Assembly: GCA_017472965.1 (NCBI GenBank)
Contig: JAFUNR010000045.1
Span: 1-54,748, forward strand
Direction: 5' to 3'
DNA: 54,748 bases
From: Oscillospiraceae bacterium
GTDB lineage: Bacteria > Bacillota > Clostridia > Oscillospirales > Ruminococcaceae
Shown here in pieces: positions 23,488 to 32,412 of this stretch. The stretch's first letter is position 1. Every line of letters begins with the position of its first letter. Under the pieces are notes generated by a model. It was not told the DNA's origin. It saw only the letters and a program-made list of their open reading frames with translations, and did not search any database. Position numbers and translations under genes: made by a program.

Positions 23488-25887
23488 TCAGCTTTGCTCG
23501 TCCAGCCATGTCTGGACGCGGTTTTGCAGGATCGCGGCGGTTTCGGCGGCGGAGCGCTGACCGGCAAAATACACGGCGGCTTCCTCGGAAAGAATATCGT
23601 ACAGGCTGCCGTCGAACTGAAAAACGGTATCAATACTGCCGATCAGCTCTGTGATCTGTTGGCACTCCGCCTGTGTGATGCCCCGCTTCCAGTAGCGCTG
23701 CTGCTCTCCGGTCAGGCTTTTCATATCCAGATACGCCGGATGCCATCCGATATTGCGTGCGGGAACAGCGGCGGCCTTTGCGGCAGCTTCCAAAGCAGAT
23801 TTGCGCAGGGGAAAGCTGGGCAGACTGCCGGAAGTCTGCTGCTGCAGGCTGTTCTGGAAAGCCGGCAGCAGGAATTGCCGTACAAACTGCCAGGCGGTTT
23901 CGGGGCTGCGGCAATCCTTTGTGATGCCAATGCGCAGGTCGGGCGTCATGGCGCTGCTGCAGCTACCGTCCCCGTTGGGATAGCCTTTGAAGACCACGCC
24001 GCTTTCGAATTCGTAAGCCAGCTGCCGCATATTGGTAAAGCTCCACAGATTGCAGTCCTTGAGCACGGCGCGGCCAAGGGAGAGCTCCGCCTTGAAGTCG
24101 GTGACGGTGTCATTAGCGCTGCCGCCGCATTTGGCGGCGTTTTCCATGGCGCGGATGAATTCGGCGCTGTCCAGATGCGCCTGTCCGGCTTCGTAATCGA
24201 TAAAGCGGCTGCCGCCCAGCAGCACCGTGTACCACAATGCTGTCTGCGGGGTGATCTCCGCAATGGGTGCAGCGGTATCCGGATACTGAGCCAGCAGCGT
24301 CTCGTATTCCTGCCAGCTCCAGCCCTGCCCGGGGCTGACCTTATCCGCCGGTGCGGCCAGTGTGTGGATGCGGTAGGCAGGCACAACTGTGGCAAGTGCA
24401 CCGTTGAATTCGCAGGCCTGCAGCAGGTTTTCAAAGAAATCCTCCCGTGTCAGTCCGGGATCCGCATCCAGCAGCGGGTACAGATCGATGAAGAGCCCCT
24501 TGCGGATAAAGCTGTTGTTGTTCGTGCCGTTGGGCAAAAACAGGATATCCGGCGCAGCGCCGCGGATGATATCATTTTCCAGCGCGGCAGCCCCGCCGCT
24601 CCAGTTGTTCACCTCGGAATCAAAACTGCCGTAGTCGATCAGCTGCGCGTAGGCCTCCGGGTTGGATCGGTTGAAGGCCAGTACCTGTCCGGCAATGCTT
24701 TCGGCGGCGCTGCCGGTACAGCCTACCGTAATGAGGGTGCGGCCTTCCAGCATGGAGCTGTCCGCAGGGGTCAGTGTGTAAAGCCGCAGCGGCTGTCCGG
24801 CGGGCAGACAGGGAGCGCTCTGATCGGCCTGTGCCTGCAGCACCGCCAGATACTTTTCGTCTTTCAGCGCAAGTACGGCATGAAGCTCCTCGTGTGGGAT
24901 GCCGGAATCCAGCCAGCGTACCAGCGGCACGGCAGTGCCTGTTGCGGTATCCCATTGCCACAGCGCGCTTTCGTTCCAGACAAGGATGCTTGCGGCTGTA
25001 CTGCCGCTTTGCAGCACCGGCCGCAGAGTGAAGCCGGTTTTCAGCACCTCCGGCACGGGGATGCTTTCATTGGCCGCATCTGCTGCAGGATCAAAAATAC
25101 AGGCGATGCGGTCGGCAGCGCTGAAGCCCCCCTCCTGTACGGCAAAACCCAGCAAAAGAAGTTTGCCGTCGGCCAGCGGATGCAGGGAATCCCAGTAGCC
25201 CTGCGGGGCGGTGAAGCGTTCCTGCTCCCTGCCGTTTTTTGCCAGCCGGAGCAGCTGTGTACCGCTGCAAAGCCACAGATATTTGTCATCGGCTGCAGCG
25301 CTCTCGGGAAAGCTGCCGAAGCTGTCTGTGGGGATCTGCCCGGCAAGCGGCAGTACCGTTTCCACAGCGCCATCCCCGTTCCAGCACACCAGCCATGCGG
25401 CATTATCCGGACGGGTCTCCGGCTCGTAAACAGAGCTGTCGAGGTTGGTGTAGCTGGCATGGATGATGCCGTACAGGCTGCCGTTTTTGTCGGCAAGCAG
25501 CCGGTCCAGTCCGGGGGATACGCCCCATCGGCCGTCCAGCTCCTCCGGCACGGGAAGGGTGGGCATCTGCAGCGGAATGCAGCGGGCACCGCTGCCGTCT
25601 GCGGCGGCGCAGATCACCAGATCCCCCCAGCTGCCGCCTTCGGTGATGCTGCTGTCGGCATCGGCGGGATAGGTGCCGGTGCCGGTGATGTACAGCTGCC
25701 CGCCGGCGGCGGTGACACCGGTGCAGTAGACAAGGTGCTCCCCAAGCCCGGTATCCTGCTCCGATACAAGTGCCGGCAGCAGTACGGCGGGATCGGCTGC
25801 GTCAGGCGCATCGCTGCAGCCGGATAAAGCAAAGACACACAGGCAAAGCACCGGCAGAAGGAGCAGCAGACGGTGTGTTTTTTTCAT
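23488..25887 (-). CDS. Lipoprotein with propeller-like and extracellular solute-binding domains (copy 1)
   Basis: A 799-residue exported lipoprotein with a lipobox ending LSGC (Cys24). Residues about 30-375 show repeated short beta blades of the kind DGxL-LLG / KYLAVLQ, like a beta-propeller. Residues about 380-799 resemble a family 1 ABC sugar-binding protein, with FNRSNPEAYAQLIDYG, then IDLYPLLDADPGLTRED, PGQGWSWQEYETLL and the end RVQTWLDEQS. It is paralogous to 26047-28434 and to the sensor half of the M56 protease. ATG at 25887 is preferred to a GTG 12 bases earlier because GGAAAGG is then about 11 bases away. Phased TTAAG repeats and an extended -10 lie upstream. It probably delivers ligand to the permeases at 31459-33290. 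Confidence 0.85.
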   Translation of the reverse strand: MKKTHRLLLLLPVLCLCVFALSGCSDAPDAADPAVLLPALVSEQDTGLGEHLVYCTGVTAAGGQLYITGTGTYPADADSSITEGGSWGDLVICAAADGSGARCIPLQMPTLPVPEELDGRWGVSPGLDRLLADKNGSLYGIIHASYTNLDSSVYEPETRPDNAAWLVCWNGDGAVETVLPLAGQIPTDSFGSFPESAAADDKYLWLCSGTQLLRLAKNGREQERFTAPQGYWDSLHPLADGKLLLLGFAVQEGGFSAADRIACIFDPAADAANESIPVPEVLKTGFTLRPVLQSGSTAASILVWNESALWQWDTATGTAVPLVRWLDSGIPHEELHAVLALKDEKYLAVLQAQADQSAPCLPAGQPLRLYTLTPADSSMLEGRTLITVGCTGSAAESIAGQVLAFNRSNPEAYAQLIDYGSFDSEVNNWSGGAAALENDIIRGAAPDILFLPNGTNNNSFIRKGLFIDLYPLLDADPGLTREDFFENLLQACEFNGALATVVPAYRIHTLAAPADKVSPGQGWSWQEYETLLAQYPDTAAPIAEITPQTALWYTVLLGGSRFIDYEAGQAHLDSAEFIRAMENAAKCGGSANDTVTDFKAELSLGRAVLKDCNLWSFTNMRQLAYEFESGVVFKGYPNGDGSCSSAMTPDLRIGITKDCRSPETAWQFVRQFLLPAFQNSLQQQTSGSLPSFPLRKSALEAAAKAAAVPARNIGWHPAYLDMKSLTGEQQRYWKRGITQAECQQITELIGSIDTVFQFDGSLYDILSEEAAVYFAGQRSAAETAAILQNRVQTWLDEQS

Positions 25888-25922
25888 ACGGCAGGTCACC
25901 CTTTCCTTGGTTTTGTGCTTTC

Positions 25923-25951
25923 AGTATAACAGAAGAAAAATTAAGAAAACA
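25923..25951 (-). promoter_or_regulatory. Promoter of lipoprotein copy 1
   Basis: On the minus strand TATACT (25928-25923) with extended TGT, and a poor -35 (TGTTTT, 25951-25946) 17 bases upstream. The weak -35 fits activator dependence. Confidence 0.55.
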
Positions 25952-25981
25952 GGGAGAAAACCTTAAGATTTCTTTAAGATT
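25941..25981. promoter_or_regulatory. Phased TTAAG repeats, probable OmpR-type regulator site
   Basis: TTAAGA occurs at 25941, 25963 and 25974, that is at offsets of 22 and 11 bases; the latter two form TTAAGATT twice with an 11-base period. Direct repeats in step with one DNA turn are typical of OmpR/PhoB-family response regulators. The pair lies 12 bases before the -35 of the lipoprotein promoter. Confidence 0.5.
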
Positions 25982-25987
25982 ATCCAT

Positions 25988-26024
25988 AGAAAAACCTCCC
26001 CGCGGTATGGGTGCCGCGGGGAGG
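25988..26024 (-). terminator. Terminator of the sugar permease / lipoprotein operon
   Basis: A perfect 11-bp GC-rich stem (25995-26005 with 26014-26024) with an 8-base loop and, on the minus strand, a TTTTT tail. Confidence 0.85.
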
Positions 26025-26046
26025 CTTTGGCGGTAAGGGGATGTGC

Positions 26047-28434
26047 TCAGCGGCTCTCGCTGATGTAGGTCTGGGCGCGGTTCTGGATGATGGCAGCGGT
26101 CTCCTGTGCGGTCTTGGTACCGGCAAAGAAGGCTTCGACCTCTTCCAGAATGATATCCATCAGACTGGAATCCCACTGGTACAGGGTGGTGGTGGAATCG
26201 ATCAGCGCCAATACACGGTCGATCTCCTCCTGCGTGATGGGACGGTTCCAGTAGTTTTCCTCGGTCATGTCCTCGCCGGGCAGCATATCGGCGATGCCGT
26301 CATCCACGATGATTTCCTCATCGGCGGCATCCTCCGTATCCTCCTCGACGGCTTCCCCGTCAACGGTCTCCTCAACGACGGTCTCCTCAACGACAGCCTC
26401 CTCCACAGCGATATCAATGGCAGGCATGGCAATGCCGTAGTCGTCGTTTTCGGGGTTCATGGCCTCTTCAATGCGCAGCTGCAGCACATCGCGGCGCAGC
26501 GGCAGCTGCCAGTGCATTTCCTCGGTCTGGTATTCCTCGCTGAGGAAGTAGCTGACAAATTCCCATGCGGCGGCCTTGTCGGGACAGGCCTCCGAGATCG
26601 CCAGCTGCAGGTTCGGCGAAATAGCGCTGCCGCAGCCGGTGCCGTCGGCGGTGGGCAGACCTTTGTAGATGACGGTATCGTTCATCATATAGGTGTATTC
26701 ACGGATGTAATCGGCAAAGCTGCTCATCCAGATCTGCATCAGCAGAGCGCGGCCATCGGCAAACAGCTCCTTTTCGCTGATATACTCATCGTAGTCCACG
26801 CTTTCGGGGTAGGTTGCCGCATATTCCAGCAGACGGATGAAGCCTTCGGAATCAAAGCTGCAGCGGCCGGTGGAATAATCCACATATTCCGTGCCGCCCA
26901 GGATCAGCGCCACATTCAGCATACTGGCACGGTCAAAATACGGGATAGCGGTTTTGCACTGGGGATACTGCTCCAGCAGGGCGAAGAATTCATCCCATGT
27001 CCAGCCGGGCTTGTCGCCGACGATACCGGCGGGGCCGGCCAGCGTGACGATGCCGTAGCCCGGCACGATGGACATCAGCTTGCCGTCTGCCTCGCAGGCG
27101 GTAAGTACGCTTTGCACCAGATCCTCGCGGGAGAGATCCTCATCCGCATCCAGCAGGGGGTACAGATCGGTGAAAAGGCCCTTGGCCACATAGTTCTGGA
27201 AAGGCAGGCTGGAATCCACCAGCAGCAGATCGGGCACCTTGCCTGTGATGATATCGGTATTCATCTGGGTGACGGCGCCGGTCCATTCGTTTTCCTGTGT
27301 GTTGTATTTGGAATAATCCACCAGTGTGATACGGGTGGTATCGCTGGCACGGTTGAATTTCAGTGCGGCGCGCTGCATCTCCCAGCTGTAGCTGCACGCC
27401 AGTGTCAGCACTACCTTTTCGGGCAGGGTGGCGGGATCCACCCAGGTCATGGTGGAAAGGATCATCTTGTTCCATTCCTCGCCCCGGCTCACGGCGATAA
27501 ACCGGCCGTCCTCCAGCGCGAAAAGACCGGTGATGGGATCGAAATCGATGTCGGAATCCAGCCAGCTGCACAGCAGCTCCATGGTGCCGGCTTCCAGATC
27601 GCAGCGGTAGATGCCGCTCACATCGTACATATACATCTGGCCGTTGGGATCAAAAACCAGCGTTCCGTTGGTGAATTCTTCCGGCACAGCCAGTTCTTCG
27701 CCCAGCTTTCCGGCGGCAAGATCCAGCTTGGTGTAGTGCGGGGTCCAGTCTTCGCCGCCGTAATAATAAACGACGACAGTTCCGTCCGCCAGCCGGAACA
27801 GGCGGTTGATGTAGCCGTTGCCGTCGGTCAGCACCTGAATGGTGCGGTGCGTACCGTCCATATTCACCTGCAGCAGATCGTTCTGGCAGGGGATCAGGAA
27901 ATCCTCACCGGTGCACAGGGTAAGATAGGTGTCTGCCCAGGTGTCCTCGGGGATCTCCAGCTCCACACTGGCGGCAACGCTGCCGTCCGCGGCCAGCTGG
28001 TTGATGAAATACTGCTCGGTATAGCTCCAATCCTCCTCATCGCCGGAGGACTGGGAAATGTACTCCACCGTGTACAGTGTGCCGCTGCCGTCTGTCAGCA
28101 GGTTCTGGATGCTGCCCCAGCCCTTTTCGGGATCGAATTCACGCTGCACCAGCGGCAGCTCCTGCAGATCGGTGCCGTCGGGTTTGACGCTGATCAGCTT
28201 GTTATCGGTACCGTTGTCGGTGTAGGTGTAGCCAATGGTATACAGACGGTCACCGGCAAAGATCACATCGTTGTAGCCTTCAACGATCTCTTCGATGCCG
28301 ACATCGGTATCCTCGGTGTCGTAGACGTGCAGAACGGCCTCCTGACGGCCTTTGTCAGAGCCGCAGCCCGCCAGCAGGCCGGCGCAAAGGCACAGCGAAA
28401 GCAGCAGGCAAAGCAGTCGTTTGAATGTTTTCAT
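26047..28434 (-). CDS. Lipoprotein with propeller-like and extracellular solute-binding domains (copy 2)
   Basis: A 795-residue lipoprotein with lipobox LAGC (Cys24). The N-terminal half (about 40-335) contains repeated strands of the kind GDRLYTIGY, DGSGTLYTVEY and NGQMYMYDV, consistent with a beta-propeller. The C-terminal half (about 338-795) is a solute-binding-like domain: LKFNRASDTTRITLVDYSKY, FTDLYPLLDADEDLSRED, GDKPGWTWDEFFALL. Residues about 675-705 carry an acidic Val/Glu-rich insertion made of a 15-bp tandem repeat, absent from copy 1. It ends RAQTYISESR. AGGAGG precedes the ATG, which overlaps the upstream MacB-core-like gene by 4 bases. It is the last gene of the permease operon, so it is the likely binding partner of those permeases. 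Confidence 0.87.
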   Translation of the reverse strand: MKTFKRLLCLLLSLCLCAGLLAGCGSDKGRQEAVLHVYDTEDTDVGIEEIVEGYNDVIFAGDRLYTIGYTYTDNGTDNKLISVKPDGTDLQELPLVQREFDPEKGWGSIQNLLTDGSGTLYTVEYISQSSGDEEDWSYTEQYFINQLAADGSVAASVELEIPEDTWADTYLTLCTGEDFLIPCQNDLLQVNMDGTHRTIQVLTDGNGYINRLFRLADGTVVVYYYGGEDWTPHYTKLDLAAGKLGEELAVPEEFTNGTLVFDPNGQMYMYDVSGIYRCDLEAGTMELLCSWLDSDIDFDPITGLFALEDGRFIAVSRGEEWNKMILSTMTWVDPATLPEKVVLTLACSYSWEMQRAALKFNRASDTTRITLVDYSKYNTQENEWTGAVTQMNTDIITGKVPDLLLVDSSLPFQNYVAKGLFTDLYPLLDADEDLSREDLVQSVLTACEADGKLMSIVPGYGIVTLAGPAGIVGDKPGWTWDEFFALLEQYPQCKTAIPYFDRASMLNVALILGGTEYVDYSTGRCSFDSEGFIRLLEYAATYPESVDYDEYISEKELFADGRALLMQIWMSSFADYIREYTYMMNDTVIYKGLPTADGTGCGSAISPNLQLAISEACPDKAAAWEFVSYFLSEEYQTEEMHWQLPLRRDVLQLRIEEAMNPENDDYGIAMPAIDIAVEEAVVEETVVEETVDGEAVEEDTEDAADEEIIVDDGIADMLPGEDMTEENYWNRPITQEEIDRVLALIDSTTTLYQWDSSLMDIILEEVEAFFAGTKTAQETAAIIQNRAQTYISESR
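26363..26407. repeat. 15-bp tandem repeat within lipoprotein copy 2
   Basis: ACGGTCTCCTCAACG occurs twice in tandem (26363-26377, 26378-26392), with a third degraded copy to 26407. It encodes VEETV-type repeats and keeps frame, so copy number could vary without breaking the gene. Confidence 0.7.
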
Positions 28435-29636
28435 GGGGCAGCCTCCTCGGTTGTTTCTTCCGGCACAGCGGCCGGAGCGGTAATATCATTGTATCCGCCG
28501 GATGTATCGGCGGTGTATCCGGAGCCTTCGGCATCCTCTGCGGCAGATCCGGACGATGCAGCGGCGGGGTGTGATGCGTTCCATGCGGCGGTGCGGCGGC
28601 GGTCAATGGCGCGTTCCAGCAGACTCCGCACATCCCGCAGCCGCCAGCGGCGCCGCTTCCACAGAAGGATAAGTACAGCGGCGGCGAAAAGCACCGGCCA
28701 TACAAGGCAGACGAGCGCAGCGCCGAACAACAGCGCCGCCCGGGTCTGCTGATAGCGGGCGGCATTCTCCCACCAGGGGAAGATAGCGGCGCTTGTGCGC
28801 ATGGAAGCGCGGGGGATGTCCTTCAGCGTGCTCCACAGGCCGGATGCACGGTAGCGCACACTGTTTTCCAGCAGCACGCAGTCCCGGCTTTCGGTGCCAA
28901 AGATTTCTTCTGCCAGCTGCAGAGCAAAGTTGGTATAAGGATTGGGCAGTACTGCCTCATAGCAGGTCAGCGCAAGCGTTTCGGCGTTGGCAAGGCTTTC
29001 GTAAAAGATCCATACACGGGGGCGTTCGCCGTAGGTCAGCACGGCGGCGCTGTCATCTGCGACAGCGGTCACGCCGCACACATAATAGAGCCTGCCGTTC
29101 AGTGTGACGGGCCGGCCCGTTACATCCGGCGAACCGAAGAGCTGCCATGCCGCAAGCTCATCCAGCAGGATGGTATCCCGCCGTTCGTCCGCGCCGGAAA
29201 AGGTGCTGCCGCTTTTCAGCTGCTGCGGGTGAAAATGAAAGAAGTCGCCGTCCACAGCGGTGACAGTCACGCTTGCACTGCCCCGGTCGGTGGAGGCTGT
29301 GCCGGTCAGTTCTGTGCTGGCGGCATCCAGCCACAGCCTGGCATTTTCATTGGCAGGCTCAAGCGAGGCCTGCGTCAGCCGGCTGTCGGTCTGTGCGCGG
29401 ATGCGCAGCAGCTCCTGCGGGGAAAGCGCCGAGCCCTGCGGCAAAAACAGACTGATCTGTGCAAAAGCGGTGTCATCTGCCGCCCAGCGCCGTGCCGCCT
29501 GCTGATCGCTGCGGTCGGTAATGCGGGAGCAGCCCAGCAGCAGCGCCGCAGCCAGCAGCACCAGCAGCAGGGCCATGCCGCCGCCGATCAGCCACCGCAG
29601 CCGGTTTGCGCCGGCGGGCTTCAGTTTGATTTTCAT
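28431..29636 (-). CDS. MacB periplasmic-core-like membrane protein without FtsX domain
   Basis: A 401-residue protein with a signal-anchor at about 14-36, an extracytoplasmic region (about 40-300) resembling MacB_PCD (VTAVDGDFFHFHPQQLKSG, then LDELAAWQLFGSPDVTG and LYYVCGVTAV), one C-terminal membrane helix (about 304-326), and a Ser/Ala/Glu-rich cytosolic tail. Normal MacB proteins add an N-terminal ATPase and three more FtsX helices, none of which are here. It is directly coupled with the MacA-like adaptor upstream (12-base gap) and overlaps lipoprotein copy 2 by 4 bases. It is probably a structural or anchoring partner of the adaptor, not an independent transporter. Confidence 0.7.
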   Translation of the reverse strand: MKIKLKPAGANRLRWLIGGGMALLLVLLAAALLLGCSRITDRSDQQAARRWAADDTAFAQISLFLPQGSALSPQELLRIRAQTDSRLTQASLEPANENARLWLDAASTELTGTASTDRGSASVTVTAVDGDFFHFHPQQLKSGSTFSGADERRDTILLDELAAWQLFGSPDVTGRPVTLNGRLYYVCGVTAVADDSAAVLTYGERPRVWIFYESLANAETLALTCYEAVLPNPYTNFALQLAEEIFGTESRDCVLLENSVRYRASGLWSTLKDIPRASMRTSAAIFPWWENAARYQQTRAALLFGAALVCLVWPVLFAAAVLILLWKRRRWRLRDVRSLLERAIDRRRTAAWNASHPAAASSGSAAEDAEGSGYTADTSGGYNDITAPAAVPEETTEEAAP

Positions 29637-29648
29637 CGGCGGCCCTCC

Positions 29649-31406
29649 TTACGAGTTGGCCAGACGCACCTGATCACCGGCCTCGATGGGGGCGCTGGAG
29701 GAGGTGACAACATAATCCCAGCCGGTGAACTCGCCGGATACCGCACAGCGGGTATCGTCGCTGGCAAGAATGCTCACATCGGTGCGGGTCACATAGTAGC
29801 GGGTACCCAGCGGCGAGCTTTTTTCGGTGATCACCAGCACAAAGGTACCGGTGTTGTCCTCACGCACGGCACTCTTGGGCACCACGGTATCATACATGGA
29901 ACTGGTCTCGCCCAGAATGAAATTGTAGGTGGAGCCGGGTTCCACGCTGCCGGACAGCGTCAGGGTGACGATCCGGTTGCCGCGGATGGCGGTATCGTTG
30001 CGCAGACCGGCCACCACGGCGCGGGGCGTTTCGCCCCAGTAATAGCCGCTGACGGTGGCGGTGCTGCCCACCTGAATGCGGGCTGCCTGTGCGCCGGAAA
30101 CCGAGATCTCGGCGGTGTAGCCGGTATCCGTCAGCTGAATGACACAGGCGGTGGAGCCTGCCTCCAGCTTCTGGCCTGCCACGGCGGCAAGCTCGGTGAC
30201 AACGCCCGACTGTCTGGCGGTGACCACCGCATCGGTGGTGTTGACCAGCAGTTCATTTACCAGTTCCTTTGCATCGGCGATGGCATCGCGCTTTTCCTGC
30301 AGCTCCATTTCGGTCAGCTTGCCGCTGACGGTATTGGCGTTCTGCTTATCTGCCAGCGCCGCATGGGCGGCGGCAAGGGTACGCTGGGTGCTGTCCACCG
30401 CGGCCTGATACTGATTGAGCAGGGTGGTCAGTGTCCAGTTGGCGCTGTTCACATCGGCCTCGGCAGCGGCACGGATACGCTCTTTGAAGGCTGCGTGCTC
30501 CGGCTTCAGCGCGGCGAAAGCGCGGGCATCCCACGCAGCAGCGTTGAACAGATCGTTTTTATCGGCAGCACCCAGCACGGCGGTCAGCTGCGCATAATAT
30601 TCATCTGCAAGGGGGGCAGTGCCGGCAGCCCAGTCGGTCAGAGCAGTGCGGGCGGCGGCATCGAAGGATGTGTCAGCTGCATCAGCCAGAATGGCAGCCA
30701 GTGCGGTTTTGTGTGCATCCTTCAGGTTGGCGTAGCTGTGATCGGGTGCGGGTGCGGCGGCAAAAAGCTCGTCTGCGCCCACGCCGATGAAGGATGCATA
30801 GTAGGCGATGGCCAGTTCCCGGTCAAGTCCGGGCAGGGCAGCGTTGTACTGTTCGCCCATCCACAGCTTCATGCTTTCCAGCACGCGCAGCGCCGCATCG
30901 GCGGTCTTTTGCTCGGCAGAGGCGGGCAGCGCCGATTTGTATGCATTCAGCTCGGCCACGGCAGCATTATGTGCGGCCTGTGCGGCGGCAAGAGCCTGTG
31001 TCTCGGCATCGGTGTCGGGGGTGCTCACGCCCAGCAGCGCGCGGTCGTAATCCAGCTGCAGGCTTTCCAGTGCCTTGCGGGCGGCGGTGAGCTCCTCACT
31101 CTCCTCGTCCTCCAGTTCAAACAGCACGTCGCCGGCGGCAACCTCGTCGCCGTTGCGCACCAGCACGCTTTCCACCGTACGGGTCTCGTCCAGAATGATG
31201 TTATAGCTCTTGCTGGCGTTCACCGTGCCGGATACGCGTACACCGTTGGATACGGTATCACTGGTGGTGTACTGCACGGCGACCTCCGGCAGGGAGCGGT
31301 TGCGGATGGTGTTGGAAAACAGCGTCAGCACCAGCAGAAACGCCAGAAAAATGATGGCGACCGTCTTGATCGCTTCGCGGCGCTTGTTTGTTACAGTCTC
31401 GTTCAT
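29649..31406 (-). CDS. HlyD/MacA-like membrane fusion adaptor
   Basis: A 585-residue adaptor anchored by one helix (about 16-38). The outside part starts with a half-lipoyl region (VRVSGTVNASKSYNIILDE, then VLVRNGDEVAAGDVLFELE), continues as a long Ala/Glu/Leu-rich helical hairpin (about 100-385), and returns to the second lipoyl half and a beta-barrel (QSGVVTELAAVAGQKLEAG, then AARIQVGSTATVSGYYWGE). It is longer than typical MacA because of the coiled coil. Start ATG at 31406 has AAAGGA 9 bases upstream. In Gram-positives such adaptors work with MacB-type exporters; here the neighbours are sugar importer permeases, which is unusual. Confidence 0.85.
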   Translation of the reverse strand: MNETVTNKRREAIKTVAIIFLAFLLVLTLFSNTIRNRSLPEVAVQYTTSDTVSNGVRVSGTVNASKSYNIILDETRTVESVLVRNGDEVAAGDVLFELEDEESEELTAARKALESLQLDYDRALLGVSTPDTDAETQALAAAQAAHNAAVAELNAYKSALPASAEQKTADAALRVLESMKLWMGEQYNAALPGLDRELAIAYYASFIGVGADELFAAAPAPDHSYANLKDAHKTALAAILADAADTSFDAAARTALTDWAAGTAPLADEYYAQLTAVLGAADKNDLFNAAAWDARAFAALKPEHAAFKERIRAAAEADVNSANWTLTTLLNQYQAAVDSTQRTLAAAHAALADKQNANTVSGKLTEMELQEKRDAIADAKELVNELLVNTTDAVVTARQSGVVTELAAVAGQKLEAGSTACVIQLTDTGYTAEISVSGAQAARIQVGSTATVSGYYWGETPRAVVAGLRNDTAIRGNRIVTLTLSGSVEPGSTYNFILGETSSMYDTVVPKSAVREDNTGTFVLVITEKSSPLGTRYYVTRTDVSILASDDTRCAVSGEFTGWDYVVTSSSAPIEAGDQVRLANS

Positions 31407-31458
31407 GAGAAAAATCCTTTCTGTGCTTCGATACAAAATCCGTCAGACAGTGTAAAGG

Positions 31459-32412
31459 TCAGCCCTTGATGCCGCCGGCATAGGCGATGCCTTCCACCAG
31501 GTAATCCTCGCCATACAGGAACATCAGCAGCGTGGGTACCATGTAGATGGTTGCCACCGCAAAGGCAAGCCCCACATCGCCGGTATTCACCTGCGAAAGG
31601 AATACCGACAGCGGCTGCAGATCCGGCTCGGTGAGCAGGATCAGCGGCTGCTCCACCATGTTCCAGTAATCGATAAAGACCAGAATGGCCACCGAGTACA
31701 GTGCGCTCTGGCACAGCGGCAGCGCCACGCGGGCAAAGATCTGAAGCTCGTTGGCGCCGTCCAGCTTGGCGGCCTCGATGTAGGCCGAGGGAATGCGCCG
31801 CATATATTTTGTAAGAATGTATACGCTGAACGGGGAGAAGATGCCCGGCAGCCAGATGGCCCAGCGGGTGTCCAGAATGTTCAGCCAGTCGGACACCAGA
31901 TAGTTGGGCACCAGTGTCACCTGATAGGGCATCAGCATCAGGATGACATACAGGAAGAAGATGATGGCCTGCAGCTTGCCGCGCCATCGGGCAAAGCCGT
32001 AAGCGGCAAAGGCGGCGACCAGCAGCTGGAACACCACGATCGGTACGACCAGTATGACGGAGTTCCAGAATTTCAGCAGATATTCCGGCGTTTTGAAAAG
32101 GGAGTCCAGATACTGCTGGAAGGTGACCATGTCGGGGATGAATTTCAGGGTGATATCCTGCGCGATAAAGGTCTTGCCTGAGCCGGAGGCGGTGATGTTG
32201 GAGAACACCATGCCGTAGTTGGAGGACAGCTCCGTGCCGGACATCAGCGAGTTGGTGAAGGTGAGCACTGTTGGCAGCAGAAAGACCAGCGCAAAGAAGC
32301 CGGCGATCAGCGTCAGCATCGAGCGGGCAAGCAGCAGCCGTGCCTCCCGTCCACGCCGCCGCATAAGGTCTCTGCGCCGCAGCGCATCGGTGCCGGAAAG
32401 GTTCTTTTTCAT
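31459..32412 (-). CDS. Carbohydrate ABC transporter permease (MalG type)
   Basis: A 317-residue inner membrane permease with six hydrophobic segments and the EAA loop (EAAKLDGANELQIFARVALPL, about residue 205-225) that docks the ATPase. It ends in the AGGIKG tail typical of MalG-like subunits. It pairs with the upstream permease, which it overlaps by 4 bases (ATGA). No ATPase gene is present, as is common where a shared MsmK/UgpC-type ATPase serves several sugar importers; that gene would lie elsewhere. Confidence 0.92.
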   Translation of the reverse strand: MKKNLSGTDALRRRDLMRRRGREARLLLARSMLTLIAGFFALVFLLPTVLTFTNSLMSGTELSSNYGMVFSNITASGSGKTFIAQDITLKFIPDMVTFQQYLDSLFKTPEYLLKFWNSVILVVPIVVFQLLVAAFAAYGFARWRGKLQAIIFFLYVILMLMPYQVTLVPNYLVSDWLNILDTRWAIWLPGIFSPFSVYILTKYMRRIPSAYIEAAKLDGANELQIFARVALPLCQSALYSVAILVFIDYWNMVEQPLILLTEPDLQPLSVFLSQVNTGDVGLAFAVATIYMVPTLLMFLYGEDYLVEGIAYAGGIKG

